Source of the DNA: Folioceros fuciformis
Taxonomy: Eukaryota; Anthocerotophyta; Anthocerotopsida; Anthocerotales
Assembly (NCBI GenBank): GCA_049999805.1
Contig: JBNGIO010005227.1
Span: 1 to 57,519 of the forward strand
Length of the DNA stretch: 57,519 nt
Direction: 5' to 3'
In this document: positions 25,006 through 36,704 of the stretch, piece by piece
Position numbering within the stretch: position 1 is the stretch's first letter
Layout: the number at the start of each line of letters is the position of its first letter
The notes under the pieces: generated by a model
What the model was told of the DNA's origin: nothing
The model's database searches: none
Seen by the model: only the letters and a program-made list of their open reading frames with translations
Position numbers and translations under genes: made by a program

Positions 25006-26765
25006 ATGAAGATGCAACCAGGGGAAGAGTATGCGGCCATGGCAGCGCAGGCCCGGAACTATGTGTGGATGGGAGCCATCCCGCTGTATCTGGAGTTACA
25101 CAAGGATGAGGTGGTCACTCTCCCGGCACCTCCTCCATTCATGGTACGTTTTCTAAGCAATGCTTTTGTTTGCCGCCGGTTTGTTGAATCTGCTGTGCTG
25201 ACATTGCTGCCCGGGGTGCAGGTTCTGGCTGCCAGGAACGGATACCTGCCGCTGCTCGCGGACATAATTCGCGAGCATTTTCAAGGCTCGTTGCCTCCAG
25301 GCGCGGAGACCCTGTGGTTTGATTACAACGGGTTGCCTTTGAAGTGGTCAGTAAAGTAAGCCATGGAGGAATTTTTAGCAGCAGGTCGTAGTAGCTTCAT
25401 GTGTCCTGACTTCTGCATTGATCTTGCAGGCATATTCCAACTGGCGTTCTCTTTGATCTGTTGTGTGTGGAGCCTCAGAGGCCGTGGAGGCTCACGGTAG
25501 TTTTGCTGTCATGAAGGTCTGCCGAATGGAGTTGTTTGGGTTTCATGTTGGAAGAGCTGAGTCTTTGTCCTGGTTAGGTGCACTTCAGAACCTATCCTTC
25601 AGATGTGCTCACGCCCTGTGATGGGGAAGAATCTGTCAAGTGGAATTTCATGAACGGGCTCAAAGAGGTGTGCAACCAGCTCTTGAAGTCTGAGCTTTTG
25701 ATTTTTCTGTAGCATTATTTGGTGACGAAGGCGGTCTCCATGCAGGCATCCTACATCATGTTTGGGAACACCAAAAGTGTCATGAACCTGCCTCAGGCAG
25801 AGCAGGTGGAGCTCTGGCGGTGTGTGGTAAGAGGTCGGTCGAAGATTTGTGTTTCATGTCATGCAAACTATGTCCCAATTTCATTTTCCATTACCCCTCA
25901 GCTATGGTCTGACGCATGGTGCAGATGGCAGGTGATGGAGAAGGTTATGATCGCATTTCTACTCGCCTGAGATCAATTGCACGTCCGTCAACCCGTGGAT
26001 CTGATGCGTCTGGTACACCAAAGGCGGGTAGGCGATTCGAGCATTCAGTTCTTTCTGTTTCCCATGATCTAGACCATTTAAGCTGACTCCAACAATGGCT
26101 GCTCTCAGTGTCGGCATCTGTGTCAAATCCTTCGAAGACTCCACTGCGACTGTACATCAGGGTCCTGCAAGAAGAGAGTGGAGACTACTTCGATGTGCCG
26201 CCTATTACAAGCTGGGACGATGTGGCATACGCGACAAAGCCCATCGAGATTCCGAAAACCGACGGTACCCTTCCACTCCCTGTCTCTGAAGTTACTCGAA
26301 GTGCATTACACAAATGTGAAGCAAAATATTTCTTGGTTTGCAGGACAGGTTTTCAGTCTCAGAGACGCGCTCATGAAAGTTGTACCACATCTTTTCTCCA
26401 AGCCAACCGCACAGGACGCAGAATCGAGCGACCTTTCAGACGCACAAGAATCCATGTGCAGACTGGACCTCGGCGAGGGCGTGACTGATGCAGCGGACGA
26501 ACCGGGGGAGGGCGAGTTTTCGCACACCCCTGGAGGCGGGCCAGAAGATTCCGCCCAGGAAGGTGAAGCAGCTGCCGTGGCAGACAGCTCACAGTGCGAC
26601 ACGGCTGCTGCATGCGCGGCAAGTCGCTTCAACGGCATAGTTAGAATACAAGGCATTGAACCTGACCTGGATCTACCTCTGGACTGGACACTTCGGAACC
26701 TGTCGGGGCCGGAACAATTTGTTCATGTGATCATCTTTACTTGGCTGAGCCGGCAGAACGTGTAG
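25006..26765 (+). CDS. ATG5: Autophagy protein ATG5
   Basis: ATG5 is joined to ATG12 by ATG7/ATG10; with ATG16 it acts as the E3-like enzyme that lipidates ATG8 on growing autophagosomes. Eight exons in phase: 25006-25143, 25222-25346, 25430-25496, 25578-25667, 25746-25826, 25925-26027, 26109-26264, 26344-26765, about 393 residues (Arabidopsis is about 340). Family blocks: NYVWMGAIPLYLELHKDEV, YLPLLADIIREHF, LWFDYNGLPLKWHIPTG, VLFDLLCVEPQRPWRLTVHF and ESVKWNFMNGLKEASYIMFG. The ATG12 acceptor lysine is probably Lys150 in GNTKSVMNLP. The C-terminal ubiquitin-like fold carries PLRLYIRV, VFSLRDALMKVVP and IVRIQGIEPDLDLPLDW. The extra length is an acidic Gly/Glu/Asp-rich insert in exon 8. ATGs at 25006, 25012 and 25039 are all possible starts; the last has the best context. 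Confidence 0.96.
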
Positions 26766-27011
26766 TCTCTAAGAACTGCCCAGGACTTTATTTTAATTGT
26801 ACAGATTCTACTTATTTTTTTAAATCAGCGAAGGAACGAAATGTCCGATGCAGTTGTGACTTGATGTCCATGGAACGGGAGGTGGTAGGGAGCGGGGCAG
26901 CGTGATGAGCCTCAGAGCAGCCTGGCCGGAATGGTGCCGGGACGTGCCTCTGGCTTGTGAACGCGCGAGCTATCAGAAGCAAGGCAGGGCGGAAACGGCT
27001 ACAGGGCCGCC

Positions 27012-28231
27012 ATGGGGAAGACGTCGCATCCCAGTTCCTGGCTTGGATGGTCCTGGGAATTCGAGGACATGGTGCAGCAGCAACCTCGGGGAAGTGAAGT
27101 GAAGTCGGAGGCCGCCCCGGATTCACGCCGGGCCAGATTCCGGATGCAAGCGGGGCCGTCCCGAGAGCAGATGCAGGCAGACCGCATCCTGAGCATCGTC
27201 CGCAGCATCCCCCCACCCGCCGCGCTGCATTTCCTGGCACCCGGCGGGGAATTTCGCTCAGGAAACGGGGCGGCATGGCCGTTCGCGGCTGTGCACGGCT
27301 TCCCGGCTCAGACCTGGCTGGAGATCGACTGGGAGGCGATACCAGCCAGCGCGGACCCGGCGCGCGGGGGCGGGTATAAGCCGGAGCNNNNNNNNNNNNN
27401 NNNNNNNNNNNNNNNNNNNNNNNNNNNNNNNNNNNNNNNNNNNNNNNNNNNNNNNNNNNNNNNNNNNNNNNNNNNNNNNNNNNNNNNAGGAGCCGGGTGC
27501 GGCACATGTGCCGAGGAGAGAGGAAACAGTGGCAGGTGAGCGGGATCGCGGGAATTCTCAAGTCCCTGGAGTTGGAGGAGGGATCCGTGGTGGTCGACTT
27601 CGGGTGTGGGTCCGGAGCGCTCACGCTTCCGCTGGCGGCCGTCTTCCCGGCCTTGGTTTTTGTCGGAGTGGATCTGAAACGGAAGAGCGTAGAGCTACTG
27701 CGGCAGCGGGCAGCGGCGGGAGGGTTGCCAAATGTGCGGGCGTGGTGCGGGAGTATCCAAAGTTTCAGGCAGCCGTTCCAGGCCTGCGTCGCTCTGCATG
27801 CTTGCGGATCCGCCACGGACATGGCCCTGGTGCAAGCGCTGGACAGGGCGTCCGCTTACGTCGTGTCGCCATGCTGCGTGGGGAAGTTGCAGCTAGAGCG
27901 TTGCGGAGGAGTGGCCCCGCTTGTGTACCCTAGGTCGCAGTGGCTTCGGTCTGCCATCTCCAGTGAGGACTTTTTGTTTCTCGCTCGGTCCGCGGACTGG
28001 AGCAGCTATGACCGGGACTGCACCGACAGCCAGTTGCATGCTCTATGCAAGGCCGTTGTGGAGCTGGATCGGAACCAGGCAGCCGTAGAGCGGGACTACG
28101 TAACTTCAATTTTCTCGCTGCCGAATCAGGCCGCCGGGGTCGTTGGCATCAGTCATATTCTGGTGGGAAGGCCGGATGATGAATTGCAGGGTCTCTCAGC
28201 TAGAACGCGGAGGAGAAAGCTTTCTCCCTGA
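27012..28231 (+). CDS. SAM-dependent methyltransferase (Methyltransf_32 / GSTCD-like), with internal gap
   Basis: An apparently intronless gene interrupted by 100 Ns (27388-27487). The start ATG at 27012 sits in a strong context (gccATGG). The N-terminal half has no motif I recognise. After the gap, MCRGERKQWQVSGIAGILKS is followed by SAM-binding motif I (VVDFGCGSGALTLPLA) and an acidic motif II (FVGVDLKRKSVELL). ALHACGSATDMALVQAL and VVSPCCVGKL follow; these last two are the signature of the Methyltransf_32 family, which includes the C-terminal half of animal GSTCD. The substrate is unknown, and an RNA or protein methyltransferase role is inference. The gap hides part of the middle, so total length and frame continuity are uncertain. 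The gene runs tail-to-tail with WDR55, whose stop is 169 bp away. Confidence 0.82.
27388..27487. other. 100-N assembly gap inside the methyltransferase gene
   Basis: A run of exactly 100 Ns is usually a placeholder of unknown true length. It lies in very GC-rich sequence (cgcgcgggggcgggtataag just before it), a likely reason for sequencing failure. Confidence 0.97.
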
Positions 28232-28399
28232 CAAAATTGTTCGAGAAGGCCACTGCAGGACCCGCTCTCTGAAAATCAAAGGTCGGCGAAGAAATCTGGC
28301 TTAGCGGATTGGGGAAGATTGCTTCTCTTTGCCGTCTTGGATGCTTTGCTCCTGGCACCTGCTCGGCAAAAAGAAGACTTGCAGCAGGTTACGCTTCAA

Positions 28400-30545
28400 T
28401 CAGAAGCCTAGTACTTTGGGATTGAGAAGGAACGGGACCCTAAACCTCGCACCTTGCTCTTCCATCTCCACGTCGCTGTCATCTGAGTCGGAATCCGGTT
28501 GGGCCCCGTTGGCTGCCTCCGACTGCTCCTCGGTTTCTTCCTTCTCGTCTTCTTCAAACAGATACTTTATGTCCCAAATCTGCAAAGGAAGTCCCACACC
28601 TTCAGAGGAGAAACACACCACGAATCACGCAAGGACATGAGTTTCGTGACCTGACCTTCAGCAGATTATCGTGCGAGGCACTTCCTAGCATCTGACGGTC
28701 GTGTGAATATGCTGGGAAAAACAGCCAGATGAGTATGTCAGCAGGGCCACAAGCCAAGTGGTGAAAACAAGAGCAGCACGGTGTTGAGATTACATACCGA
28801 GTCGTTCAATTGGAAACTCAGCATGCTCCCCGACCACGCCGATCATTTTATTTGGCAAAATGGAGACAACTCTGGATACGAGAGCACATGGACCGAGATT
28901 AGACGCCAATGGGGGCCATGCTTTCGCAGTCAGCAGCAAATCGCAGTCAGCAGCAAAACGTACCTTATTATGCCGTCACTAGACCCTGTCAGTAGCGTGT
29001 CTTCGTCAAACTGCGACGGACCATACACGTTAAAAATTTTGCAGTCACAAAGCAGAATTGGATTCAAAAGCCAGAACTGGGTGTGTCGAATCTGTTGCAT
29101 GACTGCTCACTTTCAGCAAAGCTTCGACAGAGGATGGATGCCCAACAAATCGATCACTGCACACAAGTCCGCAACAGTCAATACAGCCCTGCTCGTCCCT
29201 ATGCCAATCAAGACATTGGATGCAGCAACAACCTGATCCCTAGACTCTAAGAAGAGCTAATGGTCACCTGCAATCCCTGAAGTGACCCCATGAGTAAATT
29301 AGCAGCACCCCGTCTTGAGATCCACATATTACTTTCCGCCCATTCTGCATCAGCAGAATACACCCATCAGCCGCTTGTATGGAAAACTAGGACTATAACT
29401 GATCTTCTGCATCCGACAGGTGTTTGAAATACCTTAGCCACCACAACAGAGAGCAGCTCGTCCTCGGAAAACTCAGATTGAGCATCTACCTGCAGACATC
29501 ATGTGAGGGGCCATCCCATCCATACTCATCCTCTGGGCGAACAAAAGTCTCATCACCCTTACCCGCTGAGCCCGAACATCGTAAACCGAGAGAGTTCCAT
29601 CACCGCTGAAAACAAAGCGGTCAATGCCATTGTTATTCATGTCTCTACTGCTCTATGGAGCTTCCAGTGAAAGCTCTTGAATAGTGAACCAAAACACCGA
29701 AAAAGCTGGAATTCAAGGAGAAACTGTACCTCACTCCAAGCAACCGCGTAGAATCTGGCACATATTCCATGTCCGTTATGAAGTCATCATGGGCAGTGTA
29801 ACTGCAGCAACATATGTTCTGCCTCTCGTCCCAAACCTTGACAAACCAGAGACTGCACCTGTAAATGACACATGCAGCACCAGGTAACCGATTCCGAATT
29901 TTTCACCTCAACCCAGCCGTACCTTAATCATACCCTCATCATCCCCAGTCGCCATCGTAGTTTCCGCGACATTCACCATTCGATTGATGGCCGTCCTGGA
30001 ACCAACAAGACCCCAATCCTAAGCCTCCTTTAATCCAGCAACACAGGAATCCAAAAAACAACATAGGGCAAAGGTCTCCAAGTCTTCCACAACATCAGGA
30101 AGCTGATTTACTCACGGATGCGCATCAGTTAATCGAGCAGCAGCCTGTCCAGTGCTTGTATCGGTGGCAAGGATAGACTTATCCGGGCCTGCAGTCATCA
30201 CAACTGTACCCCAACCACAACCACAGCCAAAGTTACAAGTCCCAGCTCAGCTGGAGCTTCATTACAATCCTTCGAAGTCCAATATCAAAATTCTCCACTG
30301 CTGCAGTGTGCAAAAGAAACCCATCACTCACATCGACCTCCGTCTCCAAACCGTACGGCCCTGCACGAACTGCTGTGCGCACTGACATCCCATATCCTGT
30401 TCACGTCCTCGGACACCGAAGCACGGTACAAATGGACGTGCCCCGTGATAAGGCCAACAGCGACGAGAGGCTCGGCAGGATGGAACGCCAAATCGAAAGG
30501 CACTCCTCCCAGATTCACCTCCTGGCATCCGTTGGAGCCCGCCAT
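28400..30545 (-). CDS. WDR55: WD repeat-containing protein 55 (WDR55) homologue
   Basis: A WD40 beta-propeller protein. Plant WDR55 binds DDB1 as a CUL4 E3 ligase receptor and is needed for gametophyte and embryo development; animal and yeast homologues act in rRNA processing. Twelve exons in phase: 30332-30545, 30116-30203, 29923-29995, 29730-29836, 29563-29605, 29433-29489, 29268-29344, 29111-29156, 28964-29010, 28798-28871, 28656-28711, 28400-28579. The product is 353 residues, in line with the Arabidopsis protein. Markers: PFDLAFHPAEPLVAVGLITG, SCRAVRFGDGG, KSILATDTSTG, IKVWDERQ, SGDGTLSVYDVR, QSEFSEDELLSVVV, KVICGSQDGVLLIYSWG, RVVSILPNKMIGVVGEH and LLKIWDIKYLF. The tail is acidic (DSDSDDSDVEMEEQ). 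The start codon is 332 bp from the divergent CTR9 start. Confidence 0.95.
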
Positions 30546-30877
30546 CGCCAGGGCCTCGGCCTCCGAGAACACCGAGCAAAATCAAAATTCAGGTTTTGTT
30601 TCGGGGCCTTATTACACTCATACATACACATCCTCAAACAAAGAGACACTACGTGTAGTCAGCAGTCTATATTTGTACATAGGTATACATATTGGTGGGT
30701 ACATACGCTGTATGATTTTGCACAATCCGACCGAGCCTAGGTTTAGATACTGGGACTGAAGACCGGGAGGCAAACGTACATATGCGAAGCCGACTAAGTC
30801 GAGCTCGCAAGGTAGTCTGTCTTGTCGCAGGCTGGCTGCGGGGGAGCTTCCTGCTGTTGACGTGACGGGGCTCCGGG
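30546..30877. promoter_or_regulatory. Divergent promoter region, WDR55 / CTR9
   Basis: 332 bp lie between the WDR55 ATG (minus strand) and the CTR9 ATG (plus strand). It contains an AT-richer centre (30600-30720) with atacatacacatcctc and tgtacataggtatacatat. A shared bidirectional promoter is inferred from spacing only. Confidence 0.5.
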
Positions 30878-33800
30878 ATGGGGTCCGTCTACATTCCCGT
30901 GCACAATTCCTCTGAGGAGGTTAGGGTGGCCTTGAACGAATTGCCTAGAGACGCGGCCGATATTCTCGACATCCTGAAGGCGGAGGAGGCGCCTCTCAGT
31001 CTCTGGCTCACGTTTGCGGTACTGGACTCCCGCCTTGAGGTTGCTCTCATTTTGGAATCTGATTCGGTGAGCAGTTGGAGTGATGGCGCGCTTGTGTGGT
31101 TGCTCAGAGGGAGTACTTCAAGCAGGGCAAAGTGAATGAGTTCTTACAAATTTTGGAAGAGGGATCCAGTTCAGGTGTGTTGGATTGACGGGCTTCCGGC
31201 GCGGAGCGGGAGGAGGTGGTTTGGATGCTGACGGCTGGTGCTGTGGTGCAGAGATCGATAACTATTTTAGCGACGTGAAGTACGACCGGATCGCAATTCT
31301 GAACGCGTTGGGAGCGTATTACACCAATCAGGGGAAGCAGGAGGTGAAGCAGAGGGAGAAAGATGATTGTTTTATTCGTGCAACTCATTATTACAACAAA
31401 GCTTCAAGAATCGATCAACAAGAGCCGACTACTTGGGTTGGGAAAGGTGGATACGGAGCTGCTGTGGTGTGCACGCACGGTGTCTGGAATTCATGCTGCC
31501 TTGTCTTTGCCGTTGTCGTGAAACTCTGAGTTTCTTCCAGGTCAGTTGCTTCTGGCGAAAGGTGACCTGGACCAGTCTTTTGAGCTTTTCAAGATTGTCC
31601 TGGACGGCCATCCGGAGAACGTGCCAGCTCTCCTGGGGCAGGTATGGGTTGCTGTTGTATGCAGCGCTTCGGGCATGCCGTTACTTCTTGACTTGAAGTT
31701 TTTTTAATTCGTGTGACCTCTTCTAGGCCTGCGTTCAGTTCAATCGTGGCAAGTTCCAAGAGGCCTTGAACCTGTACAAAGTAAGTCTCTCGATGCTTTC
31801 ATTGCTAGTGCTTGAGTGGCTATGGGGTGTGGCGTCGTAGCTCACTGTTTGTGTTTCATGACCTGTAGAAAGCCCTGCAAATTCATCCACAGTGCCCACC
31901 GTCTGTGCGGCTTGGGATGGGACTTTGCCGTTTGCGACTAGGGCAACTAATCAAGGCACGCCAAGCTTTTGAAAGGGTCCTGCAGGTATGCAGCCTGCGT
32001 GTTAATGCTGCTGACAACGGTTGGAGATTTTGTTCTGCTGTAAAGTGGACACTGCTGTGACGTGGCAGCTTGATCCTGAAAATGTGGAAGCGCTGGTCGC
32101 ATTGGGCACCATGGACATCAGCACAAATGATCGTGAGTAGAACCGTCCCGCACTTTTGTTTCACTGTTTTGGGTTGAGTACCTTTTAGTTGAAGTGTGGT
32201 GGAACTTGTTCTTATTACATGTCTGTGTTTGGTTCTTATGACCAGGTGACAACGTGAGAGAAGGGATGGAAAAGATGCGTGCTGCTTATGAGATCTATCC
32301 ATTTTGTCCTATGGCGTTAAACCATCTGGCGAATCATTACTTTTACACTGGTCAGCATTACATTGTGGAGCAACTTATGGAAGCTGCACTTGCGAGTACT
32401 GATCATCCTTTGATCAAATCTCAAAGTTATTACAACCTTGCCAGATCATACCACACTAAGGTCTTGGCTCTAGCCATGTGCACTTATTTTGTTGTATGCC
32501 TCTTGGTGGTCCTCGGGAAACTGTACTTGGTACTTCGTTGGCACTGACACTTGGTCTGTCATTTCTCGCAGCATGATTATGAGAAGGCAGCAGCCTATTA
32601 CAGAGCGGCAATTCAAGACCTAAAAAGCCCTCGAGACTTTGTGCTTCCTTATTATGGTGAGTTCTTTCGAGAAAAAGTTTGAAGTACAGCTAGTTGCAGG
32701 CAGACAGAGGTAAATGGACCTTGACGCCGAATCTGTGGTGAACAGGGTTGGGCCAGGCTCAGTTAAAACTTGGTGATGTAAAATCTGCACTTGCCAACTT
32801 TGAGAAAGTCCTGGATGTTCAACCTGAAAACTGCGACAGTCTGAAGGTTTCATGCCCTGTGGTTACTATGTCTGTAAGTTTCTTGGATTGTAATGTTCAA
32901 ACCAACAACCAACACTTCTGTTGGACTGTAGGCAATTGGCCATATTTACGTGCAACAAGGCCGAACAGATAAGGGTTTGGAAAATTTTCGCAAGGCCACC
33001 AAGCACAACTCTCGTGATGTTGATGTACGATTTTATCGTTGAGGCTCTGATCCAGCACAGCAGATGCTTGTATTATGCCACCTTTTCCGTCTTGTATGCT
33101 GATCCATCTTGATTTTCATTGAACCAGGCGTGGGTGGAAATCGGTGATCTTTTGGTCGCAACAGATATAGGCCAAGCCCTTGAAGCTTTGGAAACTGTAA
33201 GACACTTTCACGTCGTGTTTAAAAGTTTTAGCCATTATTTTGAGATGATTATCTTGAAGCATTTTGTTGTATCTTTGTGCCAGGCCCTAAATCTCCTCAG
33301 GAAACAGCAAGAACACATTCCTTTTCAACTCCTGAATAATATAGGAGTTCTCTATTTGGAGCGCGGAGAGTATGAAGTACGTTGGGTCACTGACCTTTGT
33401 GTCAGTTCAGTGCCTTGCAATTTACTTTTTATGCTGTCTGTTACATTGATTTCTCTCTCTTGGCAGGCTGCACAGCAGTCATTTAGGGAAGCATTAAATG
33501 TTGGGGAAAGCGAGAATTTCTTCACACGACTAGAACAGGAAGGAATGGCTTCAGATGTTCCTCTAGAACACGTTACGGTTCTTTTCAACTTGGCAAGGGT
33601 TCATGAGCTCTTAAATGAGACTGGCAAGGCAACAGTTTTGTACGAGCTCATTATATCGAAGGTATGCTGATGCCGAGATGCATTGAACCCAGTTGGTTGC
33701 TTCATCTGGAGTGGATCCTAAAGTAGCTGTGCGTGTTTCATTATGACCAGCATCCAGGATATGTGGATGCCTACCTCAGGCTGGCTGCCATGGCTCTAGC

Positions 33801-36151
33801 GAAGAATGAAATAGCACTCAGTACTGAGCTGGTATTGTTATTATTCTTCTTTTGGGCCATGGTTTGCTTTGCATTCCATGAGTGGATCAGATTGGTTGGT
33901 AAGCTGCTGAAGCCTGCTGTATGCCTTGAGGTGTACAGATTTCTTACTTTACTCATCTCTTGCAGGTTTCAAGGGCCTTGGAGAAGAATGAGCGGCATGC
34001 TGATGCTTTGACATTCCGGGCTAACCTTGAGCTAAAGGTGGATGACTGGCTGAAAGCCAAGGAAACAATCAAGGAGGTGCTCCAGTTGTCAGATGCCAAG
34101 GATAACTACGCAAATCTGCAATTGGTGAGCAAGCCCAAACAGGGAAGCCTAGTCGCTTGCCTGTCTGTCGGCTAGTAATGGTGGCATGAGACTTGCTATG
34201 CCTATTGTGCACAGGGGAACTGGAACTACTATGCTGCTGTTCGAGGTGAACGGAAGGATCCAAAGTTGGAAGCAACTCATCTGGAAAAAGCGAAAGAGTT
34301 GTATGTGAAGGTCGGCTCGTAGCTCATTATGGCCTGATTGGTTATGTCATTCTCATTTTGCAGTTTGAACGTATGCTGACTCTGCATGGTTGGGCAGGTG
34401 CTAAACCAGAAGCCCAACAACATGTATGCAGCCAATGGGATTGGAGTTGTTTTAGCTGAGAAAGGCTTGTTTGATCAAGCCAAGGAAATTTTCACTCAGG
34501 TTGTATGCCCTCAGGCGCCATGCCTTGTGTTGAATTTCCTTGGGTGTTCTTCTCAATTGTTTCTTCCTGGTGTCTTTGGCTTATGAAATGTGTTGATCTT
34601 GTGGGAAACTGAAATGTTTGGTTGTAGGTTCAAGAGTCAGCCTCAGGAAATATCACAGTCGAAATGCCCGATGTTTGGATCAACCTAGCTCACGTATTCT
34701 TTGCACAGGGCCAGTTTGCCCTGGCTGTCAAAATGGTAGTTCTGCCTTACTCCGTCGTCTACGCCTGTTTTTGACTGTTGGTAATTGATTGGGCCTTGTG
34801 TTTCGGGATGCGTTAACTTGAATCGTTGGACTGCAGTATCAAAATTGTTTAAGAAGATTCTACCACAACACAGACACCCAGATACTGCTGTATCTGGCAA
34901 GAACACATTATGAAGCAGAACAGTGGCAGGAGTGCAAGCGTGTGCTACTGCGTTCCATCCATCTGCAGCCTTCAAACTACACGCTGAGGTTCGACGCTGC
35001 AATTGCGATGCAAAAGTACTCCACTGCCACGCTGCAAAAAGCGAAGCGCTCTGCGGATGAGGTATGCGCAAGGTCTTCTGGTAGTTCGACAAGAGATAAT
35101 GTAGGGTATGTGTTAGACCTATTCCTCGATCAGGAGATGATGCAGTAATGCTTTCGATATGTCATACAGGTTCGACAGTCTGTCGCGGAACTGAAAAATG
35201 CCTTGCGGCTTTTCAGCCAGCTGTCTGGCATCAGTTCCCACCATCTGCATGGGTTTGACGAGAAAAAGATAGATATGCATGTGGAGTATTGCAAGCACCT
35301 TCTGGAGGCTGCGAAAGTGCACTTGGAAGCTGCTGAACGGGAAGAGCAACAAACTCGCCAAAAGCAGGAGGTTGCTCGCCAACTAGCAATGGCTGAAGAG
35401 GCACGTCGGAAAGCAGAAGAAGAGCGCAAGCTTCAGCTGGAGCGTAGGAAACGGGACGACGAATTCCGAAAAGTACAGGAGCAGGAGGCGAAGTTGACGA
35501 GGTGGAAGGTATGTACGAGTAGGATGCAGTGATTTCGGCCTGGATCCACAGCAGCAGCCTTCGAGCAGGTACAGTAAACAGTAAAATACTTCGTTACGTA
35601 GTAATTAGTTTTGGTACCTTTGTGGCAGGATTCATGGAAGGAAAAAGAGAAGCGCAGAGAAAAGGCGGCGCCTGACGAAGATGATGGCTTCATAGCCCCT
35701 GAGAAGAAAGAGAAAAAGAAGAAAAGGAGAAAGCGAGAGAAGAAGCAACGTGATGAGTACGAAGAAAGAACTCAGGACGAACCTGAGGACGAACCTGTTT
35801 CTGACGACATGGCTGCGGCTGGGCTGGAGGACAGTGACGACGGCTTGGTGAGAAACTCTGTATCTTGATGTCGTCTCAAGAAACTGATGTCGGGCCAGCA
35901 GCAGTTGATCAACCCGCTTTCATGTTCAGGTGCAGGACGACAGACATCGACACAAGCGAGGGCGACGGCAGGCCTTGTCCGAGTCGGACGAGGATATGGC
36001 TCGGCGTGAGGATGATGCCTCTCACAGACGAAAACGATATGTCGATAGTGACGAAGACGGTGAAGAGGAAGGGGCGATCCAGCACGACTCCAATGGTCAT
36101 CACGGGGACAGGAGTCGCAAATACAGGAAAGGAGATGGCCACAGCGACTAG
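30878..36151 (+). CDS. CTR9: Paf1 complex subunit CTR9 (VIP6/ELF8) homologue
   Basis: A TPR scaffold of the nuclear Paf1 complex, which couples RNA polymerase II elongation to histone H2B ubiquitination and H3K4/K36 methylation. Twenty-three exons in phase: 30878-31018, 31108-31174, 31252-31446, 31541-31641, 31727-31780, 31869-31985, 32069-32132, 32246-32460, 32572-32656, 32746-32846, 32932-33024, 33128-33196, 33284-33376, 33467-33661, 33751-33831, 33966-34124, 34215-34310, 34398-34499, 34628-34735, 34837-35061, 35170-35508, 35629-35847, 35930-36151, about 1,046 residues. The N-terminus is MGSVYIPVHNSSEEVRVAL. TPR blocks include LLLAKGDLDQSFELFKIVLD, ALLGQACVQFNRGKFQEA and LDPENVEALVALGTMD. 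NMYAANGIGVVLAEKGLFDQ and LYLARTHYEAEQWQECKRVL follow. The C-terminus has a coiled coil (ARRKAEEERKLQLERRKRDD) and a Lys/Arg/Asp/Glu-rich tail. All introns are short and GT-AG. Confidence 0.97.
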
Positions 36152-36704
36152 GTCGTATACGCGACTTATTCTGGGAATTGACGTAGCCTCCTAGTTTCTC
36201 AACAGCATCCGCTTGCCGCAAATTTGGCGTCACGCGCTTCTGATGCATGCAGAATGGTCACCACTGCGCTCACCGTCGAAGGTCTGGATGCGATGCGCAG
36301 CCGGTCAGGCGTTTTGTGTTGTGTGGGTGTTTTTGTAATTTTTTATTGTCTTGCACGCATTTGTTTTGTTGAGTCTGTCCCACTGATGATCACCTTGCGG
36401 TGGGCTGTGGCAGTGTTTAGGGTTCATGGCCAACTTGCTGCGCAGCCCCGCCCTTCAGCTGATTCTGGCATAACTGGCTGGTACACTGTTGGAGGCTAGG
36501 TTTAGCGGGATGTGGAGTGACGTCGCGGTGTGAGACAGTGGTGAAGCCAGCGTAGTGGAAGGCTTCCACTGACAGCAAGTCCAGGCTATCATTCTTTCAT
36601 CTGTATTCTTGTGCATACTGTTTCCTTGTTCCCGGTGAAGAAAATTTCCTTACCATAATTTTTTATGTTTATTTTCCATTTGTTGGAGACATTATCTTCG
36701 GACT
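36152..36704. other. Intergenic, no gene seen
   Basis: 553 bp holding the CTR9 3' UTR and the promoter of the next gene. No conserved motif or structure recognised. Confidence 0.6.

Noticed and set aside
26812-27822. Minus-strand open frame of 336 codons
   Set aside because: It runs through the 100-N gap and is antisense to the methyltransferase, whose SAM motifs are on the plus strand.
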